Assembly: GCA_001598975.1 (NCBI GenBank)
Contig: BBXU01000291.1
Coordinates: forward strand, 42,672 to 106,671
DNA: 64,000 nucleotides
Direction: 5' to 3'
Source: Parachlorella kessleri
Taxonomy: Eukaryota; Chlorophyta; Trebouxiophyceae; Chlorellales; Chlorellaceae
Part shown: one piece after another, positions 12,301 to 24,620 of the stretch
Numbering within the stretch: position 1 is the stretch's first letter
How the letters are laid out: every line of letters starts with the position of its first letter
Notes under the pieces: model-generated
The model's input: the letters and a program-made list of their open reading frames with translations, nothing else
Database searches by the model: none
What the model was told of the DNA's origin: nothing
Position numbers and translations under genes: made by a program

Positions 12301-15300
12301 TTCAACAAGCTTCCAGATCAGTGTGACATGTGATTGCCGGCCCAGACTTCTGCTTCATGTGCGAAGATTTGTATGGCACGCGCTGAAAATAGCCAGGGCT
12401 TGCCTGCAAGGACACCTCCTGGGCCCTGTGTACAGGTAGCCAAGACGCTCCACGAGAAGATCTCACAATTCCTGCAAGTCACGCTGGACATCTGTGCCTA
12501 CGCGGGCAAGGGCGATGTGCTCAAGGTGGGCCGCCTGCCTGGGCTGACTGGCAGTGCATGTTAGCGAGCTGGATGGGAACTTCTGCCCACGGATGCACTA
12601 GCAACCTGTAGGACAAGGTACTGGTGGCCGGCACGATTTGTTGCGTTATGTATTCATTGCAGATCACCAGCACATGCTGGATTCATGGTTCGCGCTTGAG
12701 TGCGCCGTGCATTTGCTATTCATGTGCCCTGGTCCTTTTGTAACTCGCACATCTGTTCTGCTACTCGCCACCCACCATATGTTACATGTGCTTTGTGCAG
12801 ATCCAGCAGCTACTGGCGCTCTGTGGGGAGCACATAGAAGCCGAGGAGGGCGGAGCCTGGAAGGCGGTGCACCAGTCAGCGGCTGTCATCGGGCTGGGGC
12901 TGATAGCGCAGAGCGAGGAGTTGGGGGCGCAGATGGCACACAGAGCGCTGGAGCACCTGCTGCAGTACGGGGAGCCGCCAGTCAGGTGTGTTCACAGTGC
13001 ACATGGAGGGAGTGTAGAATGAGTGTAACCAAGCACACAATAGAGCAAAGGGGATGCAAGGCAAGTACGTGTGTAAAAAGCCGTCTAGCTTTTAGTGTTA
13101 TAGCTTGGCATGTTAGGTTGCACAGTGATGAAGGAGCGACCTCGGCGCTGTCCTACTTTGTGTCATGTTGCAGGCGTGCGGTGCCGCTGTCGCTGGCGCT
13201 GCTCAATGTCAGCAACCCGGACATCAACGTCATGGACACGCTGTCGCGCCTCTCGCACGACACAGACACAGAGGTGGCCATGAGCGCTGTGGTGGCCCTG
13301 GGCTTCATCGGCGCGGGCACCAACAATGCAAGGTGGGCACAACAGCAATAATAAATACTTGCAGCCAAACCCTGTCACCTCCGCCCCCCTCCCACTTTCA
13401 GACCAGTGCATCAGGGAGCCGGCCTGCGTCTTGTGTTATGCGAGAACGCCTTCCACCATACCCTTTAAGCCTTGGCATTGGCATGGTAGAGGCACCCACA
13501 TGGCCTCTGCATGCCAGTCACATTCCCATGCAGGCTGACCGGCGCTCCCAGCACCAATAATGTAATTCCTTTACTGTACATTGCCCGCTGCAGGTTGGCT
13601 GGCATTCTGCGCAACCTGAGCGCATACTATTACAAGGAGCCCACGCTGCTGTTCCTGGTGCGCATCGCCCAGGGCCTGGTCCACATGGGCAAGGGGCTGC
13701 TAACGCTCAGCCCCTACCACTCCGACCATGTGCTGCTGTCGGGTGAGTGGGGACCGCGGGTGGGGGGCAGCGGGGGCGGCTGTTGGGCTAAGGATGTATG
13801 GATAGTCTCTAGCCTGGTAGACAAGGTGCTGTCAGACTGGTGTTGTTTTGGTTTGGGGTTTTGTCGGCCGGGCGTGAGCTGGGGAGGCGTGTGGTGGCAA
13901 GGCAGTGCATGGGCAAAGGGGCAGTGGTGCCCGCTGGCAGTGTGCTGGAGGGCATGGCCAGGGTATATATGGGTCAGGCTGCCTTGCATGCCTAGGCCAT
14001 GCCACCTGCGAGCCCTGCGACCACCTTTGCTTTCCTCAGTGGCCACCCCACCACGACAGTGATGAAGCACGCTCCATGTTGTTTTGGCAGAGGGAGCGCA
14101 TAACAACAAGCCTTTGGCTTGCCCAGCCACTCACCTAACATTCCATGGTGCACCTGTCATGTGGCAAGCTCCCTGGTCTCACGGTCCTGCAGAACATTGC
14201 ATTTCCCATCAGTCGCACGTCCAAATCTCCTTTCCCACTGCCAAGCAGGGCAGCATTATTTTCCAAAAAAATTCACCATGACTGCTGGTTGTATGCAGGC
14301 TCAGCCCTGGCTGGCATCCTGCTGGTGCTGTTCGCCTGCCTGGACGCCAAGTCCACTCTGGGCGGGAAGCAGCACTACCTGCTGTATGCGCTCACACCCG
14401 CCATGCGGCCACGCATGCTCATGACCGGTGAGGAAGCCTGCGCTCTAATTGTTTGCTGCGGGGCCAGTGTAAGGAATGGCCCATGAGAGCTGCAGCTGCG
14501 AACAGTACTGCTTTGGTCTGACAGGGACGGGCATGGCTGGCAAGGGGGGTCAAGTGTGCTGCTGCTCTGCCTTTGCATGTGCAGCATGCGCTGCCTAGTC
14601 GGTTGGTACAACACATGGCACGTCGGCAGCCATTATATATGCAGTTGTTGTGTTTGTGCTGTTACCAGCTAGATTGTTGTACTGTGAGCGCACAGCTTTC
14701 CGGCCACATGGTGGGCGCGTGTCCTCCCTGCAGTCGATGAGAGCGGCAAGCTGCTGCCGGTGCCCGTCCGGGTGGGGCAAGCAGTGGACGTTGTGGCGCA
14801 GGCTGGGCGGCCAAAGACCATCACAGGTGCGTACTCATGCTACATGTGCCTTCCTGACCATCCAACCCAGGCTGCACACCCTGTGTACTTATTTCCCTGT
14901 TTCAGCTCAGCCTGTGGGGGGTCCACTCCCCCTTTGGGATGACCGGCTGCACAAGGGAAATGTAAGCGGCGCTTGCTACAATCTCGCCCTTCACGCCGCC
15001 CTCCTCACTGCCGGTGATTTGAGTGTGAGAACCCTCATGTGTGTTGGCAGCGGTCCCAGGCTTCTCCAGCACATGCTCCCCACAGCGTCTTGCCAATGTG
15101 ACGGGCAGCTGCTCAACATAAGGCCTTGGGAGGCCACACATGGGTGGCTCTGCACGAGAGATCCTGAATCACATGACGAGTCAATTTGTGTCAGGGGTTC
15201 CTGAGCGCTCCTTGAGACATGTCGACTCTGCTCTGTTTGGGATGTCCAGCATCGGCATGGACTGTGGACACCGGCCGCACCCTGCTGCCCTTGCCACTGC

Positions 15301-15448
15301 AGGTTTCCAGACGCACACGACGCCCGTGCTGCTGGCGGTGGGTGAGCGGGCAGAGCTTGGCACCGAGAAGTACCTACCAGTGTCATCCACGCTGGAGGGA
15401 GTGGTGATTCTGAAAGAGAACCCCGACTATGTGGAAATGCACGAGTAG
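5933..15448 (+). CDS. RPN1: 26S proteasome regulatory subunit RPN1 (PSMD2)
   Basis: Complete 18-exon gene: 5933-6401, 6753-6860, 7352-7524, 8008-8098, 8516-8749, 9211-9323, 10152-10293, 10830-10904, 11177-11313, 11590-11670, 11924-12037, 12436-12525, 12801-12985, 13174-13332, 13594-13742, 14299-14427, 14734-14826, 15303-15448. All phases close to give 895 residues, close to the family length of about 890-910. RPN1 is the base scaffold of the 19S particle, binding ubiquitin, shuttle factors and UBP6. Diagnostic stretches are [19 protein letters not shown], the proteasome/cyclosome repeats ([38 protein letters not shown]) and the C-terminal [20 protein letters not shown]. The N terminus is charged ([17 protein letters not shown]). 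The tenth intron has a GC donor (gcaagc at 11671). The sixth donor is embedded in a (GT)n tract. Confidence 0.97.
8825..8889. repeat. Long hairpin with loop-to-flank complementarity (pseudoknot-capable) in an RPN1 intron
   Basis: Positions 8825-8845 pair with 8857-8877: 21 pairs, one of them G-U. The loop 8846-8856 is itself complementary to the 3' flank: 8842-8856 pairs with 8875-8889. It lies in the intron between exons 5 and 6 of RPN1. Both pairings are seen directly in the sequence; any function is unknown. Confidence 0.85.
9324..9358. repeat. (GT)n microsatellite at an RPN1 splice donor
   Basis: An almost pure GT dinucleotide run starts exactly at the donor of RPN1 intron 6 (AAG|gtgtgcgtgtg...). 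It offers many alternative GT donor positions in a row. Confidence 0.9.
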
Positions 15449-16533
15449 CTGCTGTGCCGGGCCTCGTTTGTACCAGTTGTACTGTTTGTACCGAAGTCTG
15501 TCTTCCTTGCTGAGGGCTGGTGTCTTCCTCATCAGGGCATAATACAGTGTGGTGCAGTGTGGCTTGTCCTTCCTGGCTTGCAGTATACTGGCACCTTAAC
15601 CCTGTGGAAAACCTTAAAAGAACCCTTGGTGCTCTGCAGTATGGAACAGCTCAGGTCAATGAGGCAATAGATTGCAACTTTTCAACGAGTGGTTGTTATC
15701 GTAGCAGGACACGAAGGATAGTGCCCTGCTACAGTGATCTGCTGTAGGGTTGATGTTTGGCACGCCATCGAAAGATCGCAGAGTGTCCTGACAATCAGTT
15801 TAATTGCATTTGGTTGCAATTCTCGCTTGAACTCGGCGGCTTGAACGATCCAGCGAAGGCCGCATAAGCGTCTGCCCCCCCCCTCCCCCCTGAAAAAAAA
15901 ATAGCCTTCGATTACTAATGTGAATAAACAAGTGAATTGCTATGTGATTTAGCAATCGGGCCGCGCTTCTGTACAACAGCTTTCCAATTTGGAAAGCTTG
16001 ATCGGGACGTTATTATCCCTAGGTGTGACGTTTGTGCCAGTGCCAGCATCGTCCCCAGCACCCCTCGCTTGAGCTTGAACGGCTATTGTACGATCGAGGT
16101 AAGCCCACACTGTAATTGACAAACCTTACTGTCGTAGCGGGTGTTGGGCAGACTCTGTCGAGACGGCAGATCACCCGCATGTATGCCACATGCCAAGCTT
16201 GTCTGCTTGACGTACCCCGCACTTGAATTCTGATACCTGCACGCTCCCAGTTGTGAAACCGAAGGACAACGGACAGTGCGGCAAGCCTAGTCACCAATAG
16301 ATGTGCCTTTGTGTCTGGCACTCTGACTCCATCTGCACAGTGGCTGCAGGCCAACAAAAATGGCAGGGAACGGCCTTAGCAGTGAAAGGACGAGGTAATA
16401 GCCTGGTAATGCACTGCCACTCCAGCAACCTGTGCAGCATAGCGGTGAAGCATAGGGTATATATCTGCAGCCAACCTACACAATTCATACTCGTTTTGTT
16501 TTAATTCTTAGCAGGTTATCTCTGGCTGTGACT
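15449..16533. other. Intergenic, RPN1 3' end to GPDH
   Basis: About 1.1 kb, less GC-rich than the genes, with a C-rich run followed by an A-run near 15876-15901. A short open stretch at 15937-16096 ends in a GT donor (gtaagc). However, no ATG-containing frame there joins in phase to the GPDH exon, so I do not call it a transit-peptide exon. Confidence 0.5.
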
Positions 16534-19500
16534 ATGGCCTTCATGCCGTGGTGCAGGATTAGTGTGATTGGCGGCGGCGCCTGGGGCACTGCCCTGGCGC
16601 TGCACGCGTCTCGCATGGGGCACGACACCCTGCTATGGGCCCTGGAGAAGGATGTGGCTGACGCCATCAACACACAGCATGAGAACACCGTCTTCCTGAA
16701 GGTGGGCCTGGGGCTAAACCTGGCGCCTCTGCTATATTGAGCTTGCAGTAGCTCGAGCCTATCAGAAGTGACCCTGAAATCGAAGCTGCGAGGTGAATAT
16801 CTTCTAGCGCCCGGGAACTAAGTGCGCTGCTGGTCTCACACACACTGACTTTCCATCATGCATTGGGCGTCCCACAGCCCTGCAGCCTCCCACCTATGCA
16901 TTTGTTTTCCTGATCCTGTCGGCACAGGGCTTCCCCCTCCCAGAGACCCTTCGGGCCACCAATGACATCATTGAGGCTTTTGACTATGCTGAGGTCATCC
17001 TTACAGTCATCCCAACCCCCTTCCTGGAGCGCACTATCGCCAAGGTCAAAGACCACATCAAGGGAGACAAGGTCAGCTTCTCAACTGTGTAGGAGGCTCC
17101 TTTCAGGCTTTCTTTGTCAGTGGTGGCCGAGGATGTGAGCAGAGGACAGGTAGAGGAAAACTGTGTGGGACAGGTTGTACTTGACTCACAGGAGTGCAGA
17201 TGTGTTGTTAAAACAATGAACATGAAAATGGCAACCCTGTCACATGCAATTCCTTGGAGCCCTGGAGCTTGGTCCTGTCCATTTCCTGAAGTGATGTGGT
17301 CGCATGGACTGGACCTTGATGCTAATTTGCAAACGGCTCTGCAGGCAACCTCAGGAGATGCGATGCTGTCTCCCCATAGCGTTTGTGCGATGTAACAGAC
17401 TGCACGCGCCCTTGCAGGCCATGCTGAACATATTAACGCAACAGAAAAAACTCCTTCCTACCGCCTTGCTCTGCCACTGGCTGCAGATCCTGGTGTCCTG
17501 TACCAAGGGCATCTTGAATGACACGCTAGAGACGCCCCACGACATCCTCAACCGCGTCCTGCCCGACAGGCTGCACTCCAGGTGGGTGGGTGCGTGCCTG
17601 CTAGCCGCGCCTGTGTAGACTCATGCCCCAGGTGCGCCGCACCTACTCTAGATATCCCTGGCGTGGAGGCGGTCTGCCCACCCACCAACAGGGCCTGCTA
17701 GCTGATTCGCAGGCAGCACATGTGGCTATTGCTATCATCATTTCATCATCATGTGCCTCACCACTGTACGCTGGTGACACCACACTGCCAATCTGCCGTG
17801 GCTGTCCATGTCCTTGCCTATGCTCACTCGCCACCTGGCCGCCCTTGTTGCCCCCAGTTGGGGGACTCACGGCAGCATGGTCAGGTGGCGGTACGCTGTT
17901 AGACTAGACTAGCTGGCCGCCCTGCAGGCTGGCTTACCTGAGCGGGCCGTCCTTTGCAGCCGAGGTGGCCCAGGGCAACCCCACCGCGGTGACCATCGCC
18001 AGCGAGAGCGAGGAGGTGGCCCAGAGGGTGCAGGAGCTGCTGTCCACGCCCCGCTTCCGCTGCTACCGCACCACGGATGTCATCGGTGGGTGGGACGCGG
18101 TTGATTGGCTCGGCGCCTGCAAGCTCAGCTGAGGTTGAGGGTGCGGGGACGCCACCCAGGGTTGTGTCGCCCCTCCGTGAATCTGCACCTGGAGAGTGGG
18201 GCAAGCGTTTGCAATGCTATGAGCAAGCCGTGCGTGGCAGCGTGGATGCGGCAGCCTAGGGATGGCAAATGAAGGTGTAGCCGCCGTTGAGTCCATACAC
18301 TGGCAAGAAGCAAACGCTGTGAGGTTGCACCGCAGGCGTGGAGCTGGGTGGTGCGCTGAAGAACGTGCTTGCCATCGGGTGCGGCATGTCCGATGGCCTC
18401 GGCTTTGGCAGCAACGGGCGGGCGGCACTGATCACCCGCGGGTTGGATGAGATCACCCGGCTGGCAGGTGGGTGGGTGGGTGGCTGGCTGGCTGGGGTGG
18501 TACTAGCTGTTTGGGCTGAGTAGCTCTTGAGGAGCTTGCTACCCTGCGAGCACTCGATAGCAGTGGTGAGCCCTAATGAGATGATCCGACTGGCAGGTGG
18601 ATGGCGGGCGGGATCGATACTGGCTGCTACATGGCTGAGCGCTTGAGTGGGACTGCAATTTGCTAGCATGCTGACAAGGAGCGGGCTGAATGATATTTAG
18701 CTGCCTGGCAGGCGGGCGGCTGGCGTTCAGTGTTGCTTGTTTGGTGGACTGCATAGCTGAGACCTAAGAGATGCAGCAGTCTAGCTGATCGTGATGGTGG
18801 TGTGGTAGATGAGTTTGGACGGGAGGGACGAGGGCAGAAATGGGGGCAGTCTGTCCAGTCGGCCGACCTGGGCGCAGTTTCTGGAGGAGTTCATTTGCTG
18901 GCGAGTGTCAGGAACCACCAAGGGCAAGCTGCCATCCAAGACGTGTTGGTCTGCAAGTGGCGTTGTCGCAGCACCGCAGGTTTGTTGCTGGCTTGCGTTC
19001 TGCCAGCCTGCTGGCTCTTCCAAGCCTTGACCAAGTTTTCCTCTTTGTTCTTACTATCACCTGCAGTCGACTCGGGTGCCAACCCACTCACAATGGCAGG
19101 CCTGGCGGGCGTTGGCGACATAGTGCTGACATGCACGGGCGACCTGTCTCGGAACCGTACCGTGGGTGAGCACTTTCCCTGAATGTACAAGGGGTATGAC
19201 ACACTGCTCAGAAGGCTTGTGGCAAACGAGCAGTGCATCCCGGGTTGAGCTCCTTGACTTCCCGTGACGAAACGCTGGGCAGCTCAGTCAATAGCTGGGG
19301 TCGTGCTCTGCCGTTGCCATGCGTCTGGGCCAAGGTAGCGGTCCTTAAGAGGGGCAAGCCGTACCTAGCACCACACCTGGCACACAAAGCGCACAGCGTA
19401 GCCTGGGCAGTGTTTTTTGTTTTGTTTTGCCATGCCAAGCGACAGGCATGCGGCTGACCAAGGGGGGGTTACCGGAGAGGGCCAAACATAGCCGGCACCC

Positions 19501-20115
19501 ACATGCGACACGTCGTGCCCGGACTCCCAGCTGCGCTTCTTTCCTGCTTCTGGCGCTGTGCAGGGATGCGCCTGGGCAAGGGGGAGAAGCTGGATGACAT
19601 CATGAAGACCATGACCGCGGTGGCTGAGGGCGTGCTCACCTCCAAGTCTGCGCACGACCTGGCCAAGAAGAAGGGCATCGACTGCCCTGTGATCGAGGGC
19701 ATCTACAAGGCAAGCAGCTGGCACTTGCTTGTTCAAGGACAATCCTGGCTGACGGGGGTAGCTTATGAGGGATGTGGGATGAGAGCCTGAGCCGAGAAGT
19801 GGGCAATGGCTGCGCTGTGATCCAGGCCCACTGCAAGGCGAGCTGGCTGGGGTTGGGGCGGCTCCCACTCTTGTACAACCAACTCCCACCTTGTTTGTGC
19901 CGCCCCTACCCACCACCAGCCCACGGGCAACAATCGCAAGCGTGGTGTGCCACATCCAAGGCAGCGGCAGCGCAGCGGCACAGGGTTTTCACGTTTTGCT
20001 GCAGGTCATCCACGAGGGTGCCGATCCAAGGCAGATGCAGACGGAGAACATGTCGCGGCCGCTCAAGCACGAGGTCAACCCTCTGGTGGCGGAGGCGGCA
20101 CAGACCACACAATGA
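16534..20115 (+). CDS. GPDH: NAD-dependent glycerol-3-phosphate dehydrogenase
   Basis: Eight exons: 16534-16701, 16928-17071, 17487-17581, 17928-18085, 18336-18467, 19067-19165, 19564-19709, 20005-20115. Phases close to give 350 residues. It reduces dihydroxyacetone phosphate to sn-glycerol 3-phosphate for glycerolipid or glycerol synthesis. Visible motifs are the N-terminal Rossmann loop [14 protein letters not shown] (residues 9-22), [27 protein letters not shown], the catalytic-lysine segment [19 protein letters not shown] and [19 protein letters not shown] chose the ATG at 16534 because it puts eight residues before the Rossmann strand. This leaves no transit peptide, so the product would be cytosolic unless an upstream exon exists. 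The last intron has a GC donor (gcaagc at 19710). Confidence 0.93.
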
Positions 20116-20986
20116 GTGGCTGGGTCCGCCTCAGCACGGTCAGATGGCTGCTGACTGACCCGTGGTCAGCTTGCTGGTGGCTGGGCATGGGAAGCAGGAT
20201 GGAGGGATGCAGCATGTGACTATGCGTTGCAGTGGCTACGTGGTCAGGGCGCACCAATTGGCTGCAAAATGCCCTATCTGGGATCGAACACAACCAAGCA
20301 GGCGGTGGACAGTTTAATGAGTGTGAGAGGGAAGGCATACGCCTGATATGCTCTTCTGTCTGACTTTTCTGAGGTGGTGCTGCCTGCCCATTTTGCACGT
20401 TTCAGTGTTCTGGTGCTCTGATCCTGCTTTCTGGTCTGGGAAGTTGTGAAACCTTGGCCCAGCTGACAAACTCTGCTTTTCTTGTGTCACACAGTATTTG
20501 TTGCACTGTGGCAGTGTTACTAACCTCTGCAAGCGAAACCCACTGGCATGCTGGTGTCACCCCTTCATGTCAGGTGCAATTGATCTTAGACACCGAGTGC
20601 AACCAGAACCATAGCAAGTATGTGTAGTGTGTGCATACACGAGTGCTGCCAAGGAGAAGGACTCAGGAGAGAGCAAGTCCTGGGGTCTGTGTGAATGCGC
20701 CTGGACTGTACAAAACGGCAACTTGATGACGCAGCAAGCAACCCAGGGCTGAACTGATGTGTACCAGGTCTGGCCAACCTACCCCCGCCCCCCCGCCCTC
20801 CTTCATGTCATCTATATGGTAATGTCGCTGTACCCCTTTGTCAGTAGTTTGCCCAACGATACTCTCTTGTGGCAAGATAATTAAATTTTGGTTTGATTTA
20901 AGTGTTTACTGACACCCCGGAAGCCGCTGCATGCATGCCACTCGTCGTGCTACTTAACCTTTCCAGGCTTTAAGACGTTAGAAAGC
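20116..20986. other. Intergenic, GPDH 3' UTR and helicase promoter
   Basis: About 870 bp between two plus-strand genes. It contains an A/T-rich stretch (attaaattttggtttgattt, about 20879-20898) roughly 90 bp before the helicase ATG. No coding exon or RNA gene is recognised. Confidence 0.5.
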
Positions 20987-23900
20987 ATGGCGGCAGCGGA
21001 GAAGCAGCTTTCAGACGAGGAGCATGCGAAGGCGGTGCAGGCCTTTGAGGCACTAGGAATTTGCAACCAGCTTGCAGAAGCTGCTGCATCTCTGGGTTGG
21101 AAGAGCCCCTCTAGCATTCAGGATCAGGCCATTCCACAGGTGTTGCAAGGTATGCGTGGGCAGCGCGCTGTGGGCAGCACAGTCGCACCATGGTGGCCCT
21201 CCAGGGTGGTGTTCTCGCCAAGCTACCTGGCACAACATGTCTCTGTGGTGTCCCCGCAGGTAATGACGTCATAGGCTTGGCACAGACAGGCTCTGGGAAG
21301 ACGGGCGCCTTTGCGCTGCCCATCCTACAGGTGTGACTGCACTGCAGTGTTCGCCTTGGCTGGCGGTACTCGACACTGCCTCGCCTGGTGAGCAGTTTCA
21401 CTATAAGAGGAACCTCCCTATGTATAGCAGTGAGGTTTCTTAAGCTTATATGCTCCCTCCTTGCAGCATCTGTTGGACAAGCCCCAGGCACTCTTTGCTT
21501 TGGTGCTCTCGCCTACTCGCGAGCTGGCCATCCAGATTGCCGAGCAGTTTGAGGCACTGGGGGCTGGGATTGGCGTCAAGTGCGCTGTGCTGGTTGGGGG
21601 CATTGACATGATGGCGCAGGCAAGTGGGGAAGGTGCTGCAAGTGGGCACCGGTATGTCCGAGCTTGTGGGTTGCTGCCTGTTGCTATGTGCTGAAATGCT
21701 CTGGGGCATTGGGGTTTCTGACGTATGGAGTGGGCTATCCCTTAGTGCAAGTCGAGAAGATTTGATGAAACCTAGCTTGGCATGATGACCGGAAATGTCT
21801 GTCAGCCTATCGAGTCTTTCCTGTGTTGCCAGCGATGAGGCCTGCCTGCCCTCGTTCCTCCACATATTTTGCATGCCGCCCCGACTGTACCAGCGGCCAC
21901 CCCTGCCGCATTCCACAGCAAGCTTGGCCTCCGCCTGCTCCCCTGCAGGCCATCGCGCTTGCCAAGCGGCCGCACATTGTTGTGGGCACCCCCGGGCGAG
22001 TGGTGGACCACTTGTCCAACACCAAGGGCTTCTCACTCAAAGGCCTGCAGCACTTGGTGCTTGACGAGGCCGACCGGCTGCTGAACATGGACTTTGAGCA
22101 GGAGATTGACCAGATACTCAAGGTCATACCCAAGGCAAGTCTGGCCCTTGCCTGGCAGGGCTGCTTGGGTTGTGGCGAGCCAGTCGAGCCAAACACCCTG
22201 ACCTGCAAATTCGCCCAACATGTGCAGCTCAGTTTGACAGCTGGTGAATGCCTGTGCGGTTGGCTACATTGACTTCCGTGCCCGTTGGTGGTGGTGAGCC
22301 AGTGCTGGAACTGCGAGCAGTTGGGCATGGCGCGGACAAATGAGTCCGCTCTGCGATGCCGTTTGATGATGGCGTTCTGAGCCTTGCAGGAGCGGCGCAC
22401 GCAGCTGTTCAGCGCGACCATGACCAGCAAGGTGGCCAAGCTGCAGCGGGCCTGCCTGACCAGCCCCGTCAAGGTGGAGGTGGCGTCCAAGTACTCCACC
22501 GTGGACACGCTACGCCAGCAGTACCTCTTCATCCCAGCCAAGTACAAGGACTGCTACCTGGCATACGTGCTGACAGGTGAGCAAGGCTGCTGGTGCTAGC
22601 TGGCTAGCTGGCTTGGGCTTCGCTCTGAGCGGGCAAGGCTGGACGGGCTGGATGGGTTTGGTTTGTAACACGGGTGGCAGCTGTGCTAGCCCAGATATGA
22701 TTTTGGGGTACTGGCAGAAATTTGTGCTTGTTGTGTACCTTGGGCTGGTAGGTTAGTTGGCTGCAGGCGGAAAGAGCATTTGTATTGATGTGTGTGCAGA
22801 GCTGGCGGGGTCGACAGTCATGATGTTCACCAGAACATGTGACAACACGCGCAAGCTGGCGCTGATGCTGCGCAACCTGGGCTTTGGAGCCATCCCCATT
22901 CACGGCCAGATGTCGCAGCCCAAGCGGCTCGGGGCACTGAACAAGTTTAAGGTGCGGTACATGTGTGGCGCTGTTGGCAGCGGCGCCTGTTGGGAATATT
23001 CCGCCTGCCTTGGTTAAGCAAGGAGGGGTTTGTGGGGCCTGGCCTTGTGGCTGCGGCGAGTAGACCAGAGCAGTGCACAGCTTGCCCCTAGTGCCAGCCT
23101 GTTTGGACAGGTGGACCGCCCGTGCAAGCTGAAGGAGGGCGTGTTGACCAACCGTCTGTATCATTCATTCCCTCCACATGCTGCCAGCCGCAACCTCCAG
23201 TCTACTGGCTACCACCTTACTGACAACAGCAGCATATAATCGCCCACTGCTTGAAAGGTGTGGTTCGAGGTGTCGCCTGCACCTTTTGCTGCAGGCTGGT
23301 GACCGCAGCATCCTTGTGGCCACTGACGTGGCCAGCAGGGGGCTGGACATACCCAGCGTGGACGTGGTGCTGAACTATGACGTGCCCACCAACAGCAAGG
23401 ACTATGTGCACCGAGTCGGGCGCACAGCACGCGCTGGGCGGTCAGGGCGCTCTGTCACCTTTGTCACGCAGTGAGTACCGCGGCCGTGGGTGGTGATGGG
23501 GCATAGAAGAGAGTTATTGTGCTCAGCCTGATGGAGCAGCCCACATATCCTAGGGCTCTGCTGGCAGGGAGGGGTAGGCCATGCCCTGAGCTCCCCTTCG
23601 CTTTCTCCATTCGACTCGAGCAACCAGGAGGTTTGCTTCATTGTAACACATATGATTTGGTTCGGGCACTGCTTTCTCCCTTGTTCCATCGTTCTCTCTT
23701 ATAGTAGTTCTCTCTTGACTGTTGCAAATGCTTGCAGGTACGATGTGGAGCTGTTCCAGAAGATTGAGGCGCTGATTGGGCGCAAGATGGAGACCTACCC
23801 GGCGGAGCAGGAGGCGGTGCTGATGCTGCTGGAGCGGGTGGGGGAAGCACAGCGCATCGCCACCATGCAGGTGAGCTGTGAAGTGCCAGTGCTGTTTATT

Positions 23901-24275
23901 ATACTTGTGGTGCGAGGTGCGTGCTACCTGCAGGTCGGCTTGCCTGTGACTGGCTCTCTCTGTGTTTTGTTTGAAGCGCACACCTGCTCACAAGCCCTCA
24001 TGGGTAACTGGTCGCGGAATGAGGATAGAAAACTAGTCAAAGGGGGGAGGGTGCATAATTAGGCATGGGGTGGCACTTTTGCACGCTCGGGTGCCGGAAC
24101 GGAAGTAGTAGCTGAGCCCAACAGCTTCCCTGCTCTTGCGCTCGTCTCCTGCCTGCAGATGAAGGAGTCTGACAAGGGCAAGAAGGGCAAGCGGAAAGGG
24201 GATGGGGATGAGGGCGGCGCGGGGCTGCTGGAAGGGCTGGGCAAGCCGGGGTACAAGCACAAGAAGCGGAGATGA
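20987..24275 (+). CDS. RRP3: DEAD-box ATP-dependent RNA helicase, DDX47/RRP3 type
   Basis: Nine exons: 20987-21149, 21260-21330, 21467-21619, 21949-22134, 22390-22576, 22800-22951, 23295-23470, 23738-23870, 24159-24275. Phases close to give 445 residues. Motifs in order: Q motif ([14 protein letters not shown]), I (AQTGSGKT), Ia (PTRELA), Ib (TPGR), II (VLDEADRLL), III (SAT), IV ([12 protein letters not shown]), V ([10 protein letters not shown]) and VI ([13 protein letters not shown]). The C-terminal tail is basic ([14 protein letters not shown]), which suggests nucleolar targeting. The closest family is DDX47/RRP3, needed for early 18S pre-rRNA processing; [19 protein letters not shown] and [20 protein letters not shown] fit that subfamily. 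Two introns have GC donors (21620 and 22135, both gcaagt). Confidence 0.95.
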
Positions 24276-24620
24276 GGCTGGGCACCCTGTTCTTCCTGAT
24301 CCAGCTGTATACCTTTCTTGCTAATCCCCAGGTGTTTTCCACCAGACGAACTTACCAGTGCATGACTGGGAAGGTCAGGCTTGTGATTGACAGCTTGCCT
24401 TGGGGTATGTAGTGCAATCTGCATGTGCTTTGCGTGGGCAGGTTGCGCTGGCTTCTATGCATGGAAGTCAGATTGACTGTTACCTAAATGGGAAGGTGCC
24501 TTTGTTTATATACGGTGACATGGTAGTTCCAGTCCAGAGCGGCGCGATGCCAGACCAGGACGGACGAGTGTTGACCATTCAGGCTTTCCCCCAATGTTGG
24601 AACTGATAACAGCTGGCATG
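24276..24620. other. Convergent 3' spacer
   Basis: About 345 bp between the stop codons of the helicase (plus) and the unrecognised minus-strand gene. It presumably holds both 3' UTRs. No feature is seen in it. Confidence 0.5.

Noticed and set aside
15937..16119. Possible transit-peptide exon for GPDH
   Set aside because: The ATG frame ends in phase 0 at its donor. The GPDH segment that would follow an internal acceptor needs a two-base carry-over, and the frame giving that carry-over contains a stop.
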